Positions 11,895 to 24,868 of a stretch of 64,000 nucleotides of DNA are shown here, in pieces. Position numbers and translations under genes: made by a program. The stretch lies in contig OX485807.1 in assembly GCA_950295325.1 (NCBI GenBank), positions 39,710,440 to 39,774,439 of the forward strand, in the 5' to 3' direction. This stretch comes from Polytrichum commune. Lineage: Eukaryota > Streptophyta > Polytrichopsida > Polytrichales > Polytrichaceae. A model generated the notes under the pieces. It saw nothing but the letters and a program-made list of their open reading frames with translations, was not told the origin of the DNA and made no database searches. Every line of letters starts with the position of its first letter. The stretch's first letter is position 1.

Positions 11895-12180
11895 GGCCAA
11901 CGGACGGGTCTATGTGGGGCAAACGATATCACCGCATGCAAGATACCTACAACATGCCCGCTCCCCACCCCTCAAGATGAGAAAGGACGCTAGGACTTAC
12001 CAACCGAATCTAGCTCACTTTCAGCTGCAGACAATCTTTACAACGGCAAGAAAGTACCTTGCCGATAGGAAGGAGAAACAGTTGATACGTATGTATCAAT
12101 CTCAACCAAATAAATCCTACAATATCTTAAGGGGTAGACCGTCGGTGGACCCTTTGTATTGGATATTGAGGAGAAAATAA
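11895..12180 (+). pseudogene. GIY-YIG-like nuclease domain exon
   Basis: After a CTACTAG acceptor the frame reads ANGRVYVGQTISPHARYLQH, then ARSPPLKMRKDARTYQP, later QLIRMYQSQPNKSYNILRGR, and stops at 12178-12180. The YVGQT..(x)..R..(x)..H pattern is the core of GIY-YIG endonucleases. The GIY strand that should precede it is not visible, so the domain is incomplete or continues in an upstream exon. A TAA closes the preceding exon at 11789-11791 and I found no donor that bypasses it. Confidence 0.45.
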
Positions 12181-12474
12181 TAAATATATGTTTTCCATTC
12201 CAATATGGAATTGCTGAGTATGCATCTCTCTGTCGTGTATTTGGACGTACCGTAAATCTGAATTCAAGTACAGATTCTATAAACATGATATTGTATTGAT
12301 GATATGCAAAGCATAACACCTTAGTGTTGACTTTTCAATGGTGAAAAATCCATAAGTGTCACTACAAACTAGGATTTTTATGTATAGTTCTTTAAGAAAA
12401 TCAGGAAAATCCAAATTCATACATTTCTATGCATAATGAATTCACACATTTCTCTCGACTTCTTCTCTCACCTC

Positions 12475-12866
12475 TCATTGCAAAAGGATTTTTAGTCCCA
12501 TCTCCTTTTGCCAATTCTGCGCAACTCTCACCTCAAGATAGGTTTGAGCAATATCTACCCAAAAGTTAGGATAGGTGTTACCAGCATGTAGGTAGTTCTC
12601 CATCACACCTAACCAAGCTTGGATGCGCATTCGCCCTCCTTCTTTGAATTTCTCCGGATCTGTTGGCTTGCGTTTCATTGGATCCTTCAACATATTGGTT
12701 TCTAACATTGCCAACTTCACCTCCGTGCGCTCCTTGGCCCTCTTCAATTCCTCTACCTCAAGCATAAGATTTTGAATAGTTATGCTATTCTTTAACATGT
12801 TCTCCATCTCTGGAGATACTGGAAAGTTTGTCTCAAGAGATGCCATCTTCTTCTTGAAACTAAAAA
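12475..12866 (-). pseudogene. LTR retrotransposon gag-like fragment
   Basis: Reverse-strand frame with a coiled-coil-like stretch (MLEVEELKRAKERTEVKLAM), then KPTDPEKFKEG, IQAWLGVMENYLHAGNT and VDIAQTYLEVRVAQNW. This resembles the gag region of plant Ty-type retroelements, where capsid-like sequence follows a short N-terminal leader. The frame begins just inside the primer-binding site, in the expected position. It stops at 12475 with no pol sequence beyond, so the element is truncated. Confidence 0.6.
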
Positions 12867-12867
12867 C

Positions 12868-12884
12868 CTGGCTTTGATACCAAA
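12868..12884 (-). other. Primer-binding site for initiator Met tRNA
   Basis: The reverse strand reads TTGGTATCAAAGCCAGG. The usual plant retroelement PBS complementary to tRNA-iMet starts TGGTATCAGAGC, so this has one difference. It lies two bases inside a reverse-strand LTR end (...TTACA). Confidence 0.75.
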
Positions 12885-12987
12885 ATGTAACGAACAACTC
12901 TAATTTCTCGTTGAAAATTACTTTGGCATGAACCACCCAACCACGAGATAAGATAAAAAAAAACCCTCACCCTCGTGCAAGAGCCCT

Positions 12988-13017
12988 TTATATACCTCCC
13001 CTTTATATACCTCCCCA
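12988..13017 (-). promoter_or_regulatory. Duplicated TATA box in the LTR
   Basis: The + strand has CCTTTATATACCTCCC twice in a row, giving two TATATAAAGG boxes 16 bp apart on the reverse strand. Position and orientation fit the retroelement promoter. Confidence 0.55.
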
Positions 13018-13039
13018 CCATGCCCGGTTGTCTTAAGTT

Positions 13040-13145
13040 TAACTAAAGTAAAAAGCAAGTTCAACTATAATGAACTTTATGCTTTTACTTCAACCTAAGT
13101 AAAAAGCAAGTTCAACTATAATGAACTCTATGCTTTTACTTTAAA
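13040..13145. repeat. Tandemly duplicated hairpin, 2 x about 52 bp
   Basis: Two copies of a unit beginning AGTAAAAAGCAAGTTCA, running through an ACTATAA loop to TGAACT(T/C)TATGCTTTTACT. The ends of each unit are complementary, so each copy can fold. They lie in the U3 part of the LTR remnant. Confidence 0.75.
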
Positions 13146-13180
13146 CTCATTCTAGACTACTGTTATCTTAGTTCTAGTCA

Positions 13181-16100
13181 ACATGTACCAATAGTGGCCC
13201 ATGTTACAGTGTTCATTTACCATGTTCGCTTGTTGTTTCCTTTACACTTAGTGATGCAATTCCAACAAAGCTACTAAGTAAGAATTAGCAGGATGATGTG
13301 AAAGAATTTACAAGTGCAAAATTCTCCGACATCCGAGGATGAGCTTATGTTCGGTGGTTAACATTGACCACATGCGACTAAGCACGTGCCCCCCATGCAT
13401 TGGACGTTGTTGTAACCATTTATTGCATCACAACTGAATCGGATAACCTTTCTTTGCGTGTGTTTGTGAACCATATGTCACATTTCACTAACACACAAAT
13501 TAACAACTGTTAATGTACACAAATTTCAATTTTATTTCAATTTGTTGACAATACTCAATGTTCTCACACATGTAGTTGTGTCCATGTTGCCCTCTTTTAT
13601 CCTTGAACCTACTAGTTGTAGTTAATCTTTTGCTATCACTCCAAACCAACCCAAGAAAAACAACTAGGGTCTTACGGAAGACACAACTAGTCTCTATAAG
13701 GATTGATGTCATGTTGGATTAAGGTTTCTAATAATAAGCTATGTCTTTTACTTCTTCATTCCTTCTTCATTAGTCTTAATTCATAATCTTAGGATTCATT
13801 GATGCTTTCTCAATCGTGTGTGATTTTGTCATACATGTGTGGACTCCTATCACTCTAACTCCACCCACTATGTCAGTTGTGAAGTTCAAGAGCTTAGGCA
13901 ATAGTTTTTACATCAGCAATTGTCTTTTGTATTGATCATATTCTTTCAAAGAATCCTCATCCATTTGGGGTTAGTAATCATTCCTTAATTAGAATGACAT
14001 TTAATCAAATGCAAACACACATCAAATTGCTTCTTTATTTAATATACTTTCATCACTCTCAATTAAGAATTTCACTTATCTCATATTCTTTATTGCCACA
14101 CAACACACAAAGACTTACTCAATTCTTGCAGTAACTCTAAAGTAACCATATAGGTTTATAGGCTATAGCAATTTTATCTTAACTTAATTAGCTTCATTGC
14201 TTAGCCTGACCTAGTTCCAATCATCAAACAATCTTTTTTTGTAATCATATCAAAATATTTTCTTTGTCAACTAGACTATTTGTCAACCAAACATCATCAT
14301 GATTGTGACAGGATTGTGACCCTCCTCTCGCCTTGCCACTTGCTATCCTATCATAGACAACCTATTACTTCTATCACATGCTTGTTGCCCTAACAAAATT
14401 CTAGTAATATCTTTTTTATCGTCCTTCATCTACTTCTCTCACTCCATCTTTTTCCTTTCCTAGCTTGTTCTTACCGCTCTCTGCCTATATTCTATATCTC
14501 ATTTCACTCTTGAACCAACCTCTTGCAAGTTGTTGGTTTCTAACCTTCCTTCTATGTTTGTGAATTGTTAAAGTTCATTGCTATTTTGTATCCTCAACTC
14601 TCCTTTAACTTGCATTTTTTGCACTATGCCCATCCCTCAAATTATACTCTCAGACTATTTAAGGCGTTTGGCTATTATTTCACGCTTCTTGATATGTCTT
14701 TACCATACTTAGAGTTAGTTCTCTCATGACATTAACTGTCACTTGTCTATCATTACGACAATGTATCATGGTTTGGGACTATTGCATGTTGATCCATTTA
14801 GGTTATAGCCAATGTGTCTCTTTGGAAGTTTCTTTTCCATTCTTAACTCAGGTTGCCACTCTTCAATCCTCAATTCCACCATCCTCCTTTCATAGAAAAG
14901 ATTATGGCATGTTCCAGTTTCCTTTCTCACAAGATCTCACTTGCAACTTCTCTACTCATTCTAACTACACCTTTTGTATTGAATTCATTCCACTCATTTG
15001 ATTCACAAACAATGACAAACTTGAGATATTGCCCATTCATTCCAACCACAATCATTTGCACATTGAGTTCATCATCAATACATATTTGTCGAAACTTTCT
15101 CAATCCCAATTCTATATATTCGTGTCCATTCCCCTATCACAACAATAATGACATAGTCATATTTCTTTGTTTTTCTATCTAACTTCAACTCTCTTGTCTA
15201 TAGCCTATCTTCATGCGGCTATAACCTTAGTAGATATAACAAAAATGCCATTATCTTCAGGTGATAGTTTTCTTATCCCTTCGGGGCTTCAAGTAGTTGT
15301 AACCTCTAAAACTACTTTTCGGAGACTATAGCCTCAGCAATTCATCCTATGACATTTTCATCTACCATTTCATCAACTTTATCATCTTTAAAGTATTTTC
15401 CTACACACTACTAGGGTATGGCCAAAAAAACATATTACATTAGTTGAAAAAAATCCTTTTTGATTCTTGATTCCTTAATACTAGTTGGTTGTAGCAATCA
15501 TAATTGGAATGGCATATATTCCAAGGTCTAATCTAAAGCTATACTAAAGCACAAACCACAACACATGTTTGCATCTCCATGACATGGCTCTTCTCACTAT
15601 GAAATTGTCAATTTCTTCTACATGTGTGGTTTATGGTTTGATGACACAATTTAGAGCATTTCTTGACAAACAATAAGCTTCAGTCATGCCATTGTCTACG
15701 CCATCAAGGTCATTTGCAAACAGAGTTGAAGTTGATCTCTCTAAATTAACAATTTTATTGGTTGTGGACTTTGCGGCACATTTGGCAGCCGTCCTTGTTA
15801 GCAACACCATTGCACTCATCCCTCGCATTTTATGTTTTCAAGTTGGTTCTCCATAGTCTCCTTGTTGAATGTGTTCCATAGATGAATGAAACCAACACGC
15901 ATGAGCTCTTTAGAATGTAGCAGTGCAATGAACTCTACCTATCATGTTCTCCCATTAGGAAAAGAATAAACTTGACGTCCACATTTGACTGCATTGGCCA
16001 ATAGACATGGACACATCATCCTACAATGACATCATACTCTAAAAATACCACCAAAGTAAGGAAAATATATTATATGAATATGAACATGCACCAATTCAAG

Positions 16101-17350
16101 AATATGTGAACAGTCTATGAGTGGCAATAACAAATTTGATATCCAACACTTACGTATTTCTATAGGAACAATTGGACACCACCCATGCCAAATCTGTGAA
16201 ACCGGGTCCTCATGCTAGCCTAGCAACTTTCTTTCCCATGTTGAATCATGTTATATGTGTAGGGTTAGTTTCTTGTTTCTCCAATTCCATTCTAGCACAA
16301 TGTTTCTCCCCCATATAAGAGATAATTCTCCTTCGCTTCCCCTCTCCTCTTCTTCCTCAGTCTATACTTGCACATCTTATAGTAGTGCTCATTTGCATGA
16401 CAATTGGCTACTGTCAACACTCCATTGTCATTAATTGGACAATAATAGGTTTCAACTACATCGGAATCAAGATAATTGAAGATTTATTGTGCCAATTTGA
16501 GATTAGAACTCATATAATCATCCACTAGATGCTCACTCCAAGCAAAGGAAAATTACTATTTCATCTGCTTCCAAAACTCGATCTTCAATAAGTTTAGTTG
16601 CTCCCTCCATGTCATATGCCACGGAAAAAGTGTAGATTCCAACATCATATATCCATGTTTTTCATCTACTCCCAAACCTTACCTCTCCACCTCCTCAAGG
16701 CTATTGGCCCCAAAAAGTTTCACACTGAAATTTTTGGCCCTCTTCACAATTCACATCATTCCTCTACCGTTGGTTAACAATATTTTAAATATTAGTCAAC
16801 ACCTCAGAGCCTTCAATGTTCCGTGTGCAGTTTACCTCTTCTAGTATGTGTTGGAGTTTGTTTTCTTGATGCTATGGGATCATTGCTTGATGGGACGTTG
16901 CAAACATTGAATGCCATATATAGGGGTCAAGATGTCTTGGGAGATGTGAATACTTTGTAAGACATTGACGATAATTATCAATGATGTTTCTATCAAGCAT
17001 TCGGGAATGATAAACAATTTCAACAATAACCCATGAAGAATGCTACTAAAAATCACTCACTTATAGCAATTATAGCTCACACCTAAATTCAATTTCCACG
17101 TCATATGGTAACATTTGGGACTTTCTCACAATAGAGTAATTAATCACACATCATCCGAATTGGTACAAGTATGCAATTTCATGAATGCTCTCTCCAACAT
17201 CATAACTTATGAGCAATCTACATTATTTCATGCACAAAAAATGGAACATAACGTTAAAGAAATTCCGAAAGATTGTGCTCGTTCTATCCAAGAAATGCTT
17301 CTCATTGCAATGAGATAGTGTTAATCAGGGTTTGAAGAGCGAGCGGAGGA
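13181..17350. other. Gene-poor, C/T-rich decayed repeat
   Basis: About 4 kb with no sustained coding frame. The + strand is strongly pyrimidine-rich in 13.7-16.8 kb, and many near-frames on the minus strand are broken. This fits old retroelement sequence degraded by cytosine deamination. I recognise no protein in it. The last few hundred bases are the presumed 5' region of the ZDP gene. Confidence 0.4.
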
Positions 17351-17416
17351 ATGTTAGTGTGGGAACGCGCCGGGTGGAGATGTTGTATTGCTTTGGGAAC
17401 TGGCGGAGTAGTGGCT

Positions 17417-20400
17417 ATGGCTCCCCGATTCATTGTAGAATATGCAAAATCGGGGAGATCGGGGTGTAAGGAGTGCGGGGGGAAAATTGCGGAGCGATCG
17501 GTTCGCCTGGGCTCCATTACGCGAATCAAAGGCTACGACACCTGCAACTGGTACCGAAATCAATCACCAGACACCTTGATTCCTCAGTTTTAAGGGTATG
17601 AGTGGAATTGAATGACTTAGCAGGTCAAATATCTCAAAATGCACGTGATATGATTGAATCAACGTGAAGTTATTGTTGATATAAGAATCTATAGGCTTAG
17701 TAGTTGGAAGCAAATCTAAGTGACGCTCTTGCGAATAATATCAAATGATTTCATTGCATGAACGCCATTTGGGATTGGGGTTCAGGCATCATCCCAAGTG
17801 CTACTTGTCCTCTAAAACTCATGCAGGGACAGTGGAAGAAGATAAGCTGCAAGGTTTTGCCACCCTCAAAGTGAGTAGTTGGAACTCTTTCATCTCACCT
17901 CAATGAGCTGCAGGTAGAGAAGTGAGGTGTCTTGTAGAGTCGGTTGTATGTTTTAGCAGGGTCTAAGGGTTAGGGTTTAGGGTTTAGGACTTGACGTATG
18001 ATTGATCAAATATTTTTTCCTTTGTGCAATACTGTTTCTCAGAGTGAGATCTACACTTGTACTTGCCTCGTTGCAGGAATCCGACAAGGCTGCATTGAGG
18101 TCTCTCACTCTGAATGCTGTCAAAGGAGAAGCTTCTGAAAGCACAGAAGCCAAAATCATGGAGCTTGTGTCAGTTTCAACAACAACGACAACGACGACAA
18201 CAACAACAATAACAGAGTTTGCCCGAGAAGATAAAGAGGTAAGTTTGTGTCTCAATTAGTTTTCATTTTGATAGCAGACCTAATTGCTTGCAGCTAATTT
18301 TGTGTAGGCTTTGTGAACTCTCCTACTAAACAGCATATATAAACAAAGATGATATGGCAATGACAAGGTTAAGAGAGTCTTGGGCTTTTAACTTTCCTTT
18401 TGATCAGGTTTCTCTACATTCCCTATCCAGATCTAAGTTGAACCTTGATCCACTGCAGGGACTCAAGCAAGCTGTCATATGTGATGACACCACCGCTGAT
18501 GGTGGGCCAGGGAAGCTCAGGAAGGTTACTCCAGGATCGGGTTCAACAACCTGTAATGAGGAGGTAATGAGGAGATAGAGCAGGTTCTATGCTCAGTTTC
18601 TGGTTTCTCCTTCATTGATGGAATGATCCTGGGATTTCAAGCATGGTTACAATTTGTTTCTGCATTTTTCTATATTACTCCCCTTACTTGTCATTACCAA
18701 GAGGATTGATTCAGACATTTGTGTCACACATTTGAAGCTTTGCGTTGCCCTATATATTGTCATTATCTTCTGGTTCTTATACCACCTTATCAGCATGGAT
18801 GTGATGCGACAGAGTTTCTGAATGGTGAATTCTAACAGAAATGTTGGCAAGGGAAAGATTACTTAGCTTTGCATGTGTGCTCTCTGATGTTGCCACAGAT
18901 TCTACGCTACAACCCTAAACTGTGGGAAATCACTCTCAGTGCATTTGATGCTTCTCTTCTTGTCAGCACATACAAGGTTTGTGAGTAACTTTGGTTGAAC
19001 AGGACTGTCATTTTCCCAGTTGTTAGTGACAAGTTGCTGACAATCACTGGTTGGTTGTAATTGCCGTCATGTGTTGGAAAGCGTCAGGTGAAGGAGGGCT
19101 GTCATGCTCTAAGCCAATTCAGAACTTGCATTGGCTGTATTGCCTTGATTAGTTCTTGCTTCTATGTCATGTACATGTCCCTGTAACTTCATTTCTTTTG
19201 GGTGTTTGTTTGTTCCTCGTACAAACATTGTGTTTATGAATTACCATTTGCCAGCCTTGTGAGCCCCTTCCAAATTTATGAAGCCGAAGATGAAGACTTA
19301 TAAATGCTTTATGTTTGTTGGTAAACAGGACGCAAAATTGCCCAGTGGCTGGAAAACATTTTCTTCTGTTATCTTCAAGGAGGTGAGCTCCCAGTGTTAT
19401 CACTTGTACTATATGGTAGCATTGGCCAGATGCATCTTAGTTGTCATTGTACTGCATTTCCTTCAGGCTGGGCAGTACAAGTTGGCGGACTTTACTACAT
19501 ACAGAAGACTAGATTTCATGTGAATTGTTGACAGTTGTATACTGCCTAGTTTGTATACACAATGTTACCAACGGCACTGTTAAGTTTTTTATGGCAACAA
19601 AAGTACTCCAATGATATTGCCTTTGCAGGAGGTGTAATGTTCTCCTTTCTGTTTTACCAGTTCTTGCATCTTGTTAGCCAAAAAATGGCTCTGACTTGTT
19701 TGTTCTGGCTAGAGATAGATTTCCCACACATTCATCATATTCCACTACTCCTGTTTCTGACATAACTAATGGGAGGTGGATGGTAGGCACCAGGGTTGCA
19801 GCCCTCAGAGAAGATTGCAGCGTTTGACTTTGACGGCTGCCTTGCAAAAACGGACTTTCGCCGGTATGACTTTCACAGGATACTCTAAATGAGAAGTACA
19901 GTAATTGTTCTCAGCACCTGATTTTCTTCTATGGATTGGATTTTTTATCTGAAATCTGGTCAAGCTTGACCATTTCAGTGGTTAATTAGTTTCAAAATTG
20001 CTGTGGTGCAGTGCAGCAGCTGTAAAGCTCTTGAAACTTAAACAATATCTTTTCAATTCTTGATAATCTTGATGCATCCAGAATACAAAGGAATGCTAAA
20101 TACCAAAAGAGCACTGATCTTGCTGTTGCCTGAAATAAGGGCACCTTATTTCCCCAAATCACACTTTACCAATTATGATGAAGTTGGGTATTTTTTGCAG
20201 AGCAGGAGCAGAGGCATGGTCTCTTCAATATTCTTCGATACCACAGAAGCTTCAGAGCTACCATGCTAAGGGTTACAAACTGGTTGGTCCCTAATGGTGC
20301 ACCGTCTTAAGTGACAAATATTGTGCTCGTGTAGGACCTTATCAGTTGCAGCTCAAAATAATTATTTTCTAGTGCAACATGTCACGCAATGGTTAGTTGG

Positions 20401-22173
20401 AGCATGTCAGTTAATCTAATTTCGGTAAGCAAAGTGCCTAAATTGATAAGGTACTACGGGTATTGTACAGGCAGCGTACACTGCATTCCCAGCCACCAGG
20501 CGGCCATAGCATCTACCTAGTGTATTGTTTGGAAGATCACTGTGTAACTAGCATTGTATTGTTACATTTTGTATGTATGGCAATCCTGTGTACTGTCCGT
20601 ACTTCTGCGTGTCTGTACTGAGTTGATTCATACAGCTCAGGGGTATCACTCAGTTTCAACAATGATGTTTCTGTATGTATTGCAGGTGATTTTCTCAAAT
20701 GAGAGTAACATTGAACGATGGAGCAAGTCACGACAAAAGGCTGTGGATTCTAAACTAGGTCGTCTTGAAGCCTTTATGAAAGTAGTAGGGGTACCCATGC
20801 AGGTAGGAGGCCACCTCCCTGGTTTATTATCAAGTTTTCTTCAACCTCTATTCATGTGTTAATTACTTCATATAAAACTGAACTTTTTTGTGCGTCATCC
20901 ATCTCCACCAAGGCTGCTTCTGTGGTGGATTGCATATTTATTCCTTCAAAAAGGTCGTCTAGTTCTGTTTATGATATAACTAAGTAGTTTTCTTGAGTAC
21001 GTGGGTCATGGGATGAGCTTTCGGATTTTTAGTGCATGTGCCAAGAACATCTGGCCACTGTGGTAACTGAGAAGCAAATCAAACTAAGAACTAGTAAGTG
21101 AAACGATGAGAAATTATTTTGGAATGCAGGCCTTCATAGCGTGTGGCAAGGAAGGGAGTGGGGATGCTTGTCGAAAACCCTCACCGGGGATGTGGCATCT
21201 GCTGGAAAGGCATTTAAATTGTGGAGTAAAAATCGATAAAGAGAGGTTGTTCTGCACTCAGCACTACATCATAGAAATTATATCTCCTTTGGTCTTCATC
21301 AGTCTGCTTTCTCAATCGAGTTCCTTATAAGGTAGACATGCCTAAATCAAACACAACAATAATCTGGACACCTATATATAAGTGGTATGTGGTTAGGTGC
21401 AAATCTAAGAACTGACACCAAAAGAACATATGTCTAAAAGAGATTGGACTATGTGCTCAAAATACGCTAGTCATTCTAGGCTCAATAGTCAACATAATTG
21501 GTGGGACCTGTATGACCACTTAATGAGCATGAAAATCTTCACTCTGATACTGAATGCAATATTCATATGAGCTCCAAAAATTATGAGGCAAATGGCTATG
21601 GGCTCGATTTGGATTTGACAATGATTTTGCACTAATTACGTGTTTCATATCCTAGAAGTGGGTGCAGAGAGAAAAGTATCCATCTTAGACATGTCTATGT
21701 TAATGATGTGATTCTTGTGCCATATTTGTCAGGTCGTTCTATGTTGGAGATGCAGCAGGACGGAAACAAGATCACAGTGCAGCTGACCTTGGTTTTGCAA
21801 AGGTAAGCAGACCACAGGTGCTATTTAAGTCCTCTAAGGAACTTATACTTTCTCTGGTCATTGCAAATAGGCATGTGTTGCATATGAAAAAATGATGTTG
21901 GGTGTTTTCTTGTTCTATTGAAACATCTATTTAGATAGAAATTACTCATCCTGAAGATTTGTCAGCAACAGATTTTGTGATTAGACTTGATTACAATTGT
22001 ATTGTTTCAGCTTTAGAAACAGACTAGCAAGTTGCATAAATCTTCAAATGCAGATACTAAGTTCTGACTTATTGATGTGGACGCAGGTGATCGGCTTAAA
22101 GTTCTACGTTCCAGAGGATGTTTTTGAGCAGCCCTCAATATTAGTACTTCCAGACACTATTGATGGGATATAG
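17417..22173 (+). CDS. ZDP: Polynucleotide 3'-phosphatase, ZDP type (DNA repair)
   Basis: Removes 3'-phosphates at DNA breaks (single-strand break and base-excision repair, nuclear). Twelve exons join in frame: 17417-17550, 17786-17870, 18077-18238, 18459-18563, 18899-18976, 19329-19382, 19787-19863, 20201-20282, 20686-20802, 21130-21245, 21733-21802 and 22087-22173; 388 aa. All have GT/AG borders. Residues 1-50 form one PARP-like zinc finger (CKEC ... WHHPKC, the HxxC half supplied by exon 2). The HAD phosphatase core has FDFDGCLAKT (nucleophile Asp about 220), VIFSNESN, KPSPGMW and YVGDAAGR...DHSAAD. There is no kinase domain, as expected for plant ZDP, and unlike the three-finger Arabidopsis protein only one finger is seen. 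A (Thr)10 run lies in exon 3. An in-frame upstream ATG (17351) would add 22 residues. Confidence 0.9.
17958..17989 (+). repeat. Short plant telomere-like tract in ZDP intron 2
   Basis: GGGTTAGGGTTTAGGGTTTAGG, written here as three TTTAGGG-type units. It lies between exons 2 and 3 of the ZDP gene. Such telobox-like tracts are common near plant promoters and first introns. A weaker one is at about 25168. Confidence 0.6.
21360..21660 (+). repeat. Dispersed repeat family, copy 2 (ZDP intron 10)
   Basis: Same ordered blocks as the copy near 3640, in direct orientation, sitting in the longest stretch of ZDP intron 10 (21246-21732). It does not disturb the splice sites. Confidence 0.55.
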
Positions 22174-24600
22174 GGTTCTTGAAAATGCCCAATCGCATCT
22201 TCAACAGACATTAGAGAATAGGTCCCAGCTCAGCGATTCAGCTTTTCAAGCCAAGACTTCACTCAGGCACAAACACAATCTCTGCAGGTAAGAAAAAACA
22301 GGAACAGACGATGGCAATTTGTTATGCATGTAAGTAGCCTAGAAAATATGACTTGTATTGTCAGGTCATCGTATGGTACTAGTGTGAGACATTTTCAACC
22401 AGCCGACTGGCTCAATGATTTGGAATACAAATGTAGACTTGTTTAAAATCTCTGTTACCACTGAAATGGAGGGCATCTTTTATTGATTTTGCTGAGTAAA
22501 ACGGAGGACAAGAGCATTTATCAGTATAGACTGTTCCAAAGAATAAGGTGAGTGACCTTAAAAAGACACCTCTGGCTATCTGCCCACCTACAATGGTTAG
22601 CAATTAGATTACAAACCCAAGGCCGTTGATATCATTTGATTTGAGTGACATATGAATTAGCAATTTAAGTATCATTGAAGTTCAAAATGTACATGACCCA
22701 TGAGTTTTTTTTTGACTTGGAGCTGGAGGTCCATTTTGGGTTTTTACTCTAACAAAATCATGATTTTTTCTTTTCATGTTCATCCTCGCATTTATAGGGC
22801 TTGGCGACACCCTAACGACACATGTTTGAAAGAAATTGGACTACATCTTCAAATTTTCTTAACTATTTCATACCCAATAGCAAACACAATTGGGAGGACA
22901 TATTCCTATTAAATTGGGAGAATCAACAAACATGTAATTCTGATGATCATAACTAAATCGGGAGAGGTCCATTTTTCAATCCATTTCTTTTTCTTGATGC
23001 TCCATCATAGATTTGCAATTCAACACAAGTTTTATCATGTTAATCTAAGCAGTAGAAACTTGTGAACATGAAAAACGCACCAAATGTCACTCACATACCT
23101 TACATAACACTATAAACAACTCCCACTTTTGACTTAACTGTAGTGGCACACATTTGTTCACAAGACTCGAGATGGGGTGTATGCTTTCTATTCGCAGTTA
23201 TATTCAATGCATTTTAGAAAGCACATAATCAATCATCCACTAGTGGGGAGCATTCCAACAACTCCAGTATGCATTTCTGTCCATGGAGAGAGTGTTTTGT
23301 CCCTTCCATTGATAGGGTCCAAAATGAAGAATCTCTTTCCTTTTATACTTCAACAATCACATGGGCCCTTGCATTTGTGCTAACTATTAAGTCCCATTGG
23401 CTATTTTGAGCACATAAGTGTTCAATTAAGATGCCTAACCAAAAATCTTACACTCATGTGAGGAACTTAATCAAGAGCAAGGAACCACGTAAATCAACAC
23501 AACTTGTGCGTTTACACTAGGAGCTTTTGGAGCTTCATTTAAAGGAAAAAAGCAAAATAAAAGAAAACCAATTTTGGTGTTTTTGCTACACCGACATGAA
23601 TGGGAGACTACTATTCTCCCTTGCAATGATCATGTTTTACTAAGGTTCATGGTATGGGTAATGGGTATAGGTAATGCTTTGCTTTCGGAAGGTGGTGTAA
23701 AATATGCAACAATATCTTGGACACTTCAAACTTCCCAATCGAGTCAAATTGTTGGACCGGCTCATGAATTGTCTTATCCACTTGGTGATTGTGAATCCAA
23801 AGATTGCCATTTCAGGTTACGAGGTGAAATGCAAAATTTATAGAAGGTCGAGTTTAGCTGTTTTTTTTTCCCCTTTAAGTGATCACATATTCCCTCCCAA
23901 TTTTGTTAATATTGAAACCGATAGGGTGTCAAGCTTTGTGTTGGATGGATAGGAAGGAAGTTGCACTCGTATGTAAGAACTCCTTCTCACTGTGGGACAT
24001 TGTTGAGTAAGGTCCCACTCTTGGAATCGGAGGTGAAATGAGGTCATAAAGAGGGGTAACTTAAGCACATGAATCATGTGTGGTCAAGGTCAAGCCTCGT
24101 CTACACTTTGACATGTGCAAGTAGGTTGCCCCATGCTAATTTATCGACATTCCACACTATTTTGGATATTAATCATCACATTAACAAATTACATGGCTTG
24201 TTTTTTCTATTGTGGTCGGTATATGGTTGAATTAACAAAGCTCTAAGCTTTTGTAATATGATTTGGCTCAATATAATTTCCAAGGGCAAAGAGCCAACCT
24301 ATTCACAAAGGCAACCTGATTGCATATACCACTATAGACTCAGTTGGATAACACATTATACTAATTACATGGACACATTAGCAATGTAGAAGTTGGCTAC
24401 ATACACCGCTATGTGCAATTAAGTTGCCTTTTGCGAAGAGATTGCCTCTTTGCCTATGCAAATCACCCTAGATCGATATTAATATGTAATTTTAAAAAAA
24501 ATTGTATAACTTTGTTTATAGTGTGGAATTGTCAATAAGTTAGTGTGGGGCAACCTGATTGGACATTATCAGTGTGCATAGGTGGTGACGTGGCATGCTC
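22174..24600. other. Downstream of ZDP, no gene recognised
   Basis: Includes a third copy of the dispersed repeat at about 22790-22960. The 89-residue frame at 23574-23843 has no recognisable motif. The rest is AT-rich repeat-like DNA. Confidence 0.4.
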
Positions 24601-24868
24601 CAAATATATACCACTCCAGCTGGCCAGTAATGTGGAAGGCAAATCAGCGGATGTGCACCCACATAAGGGCCACTTCACACACGAGACTGCGAGCCCGTGA
24701 CCATTTACACTGCAAGCACTCTCATTGGTGGAAAAGGCAGGGCCGGTCCAAGTTCGCTTCACACTACGCTTGAGGGACCAACGGAGTATGTGCATGCAAG
24801 ATGGATGTCAAATCTGCATGGACTCCTACATGGCATCGAATGGATTATGTCTCATGGTCACTTGGACT

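Larger units (their letters stand above)
12886..13180 (-). repeat. LTR (partial), far boundary not resolved
   Basis: On the + strand the LTR begins TGTAACGAAC, the complement of an LTR 3' end in ...CA. About 100-130 bp into it are two tandem copies of a TATATAAAGG box on the reverse strand, placed correctly for a promoter reading toward the PBS. Beyond that are two tandem copies of an imperfect hairpin. The U3 start and target duplication were not found, so the right edge is approximate. Confidence 0.55.

Noticed and set aside
17977-18255. Minus-strand frame with a polyvaline run
   Set aside because: It is the antisense shadow of the Thr-rich exon 3 of ZDP.
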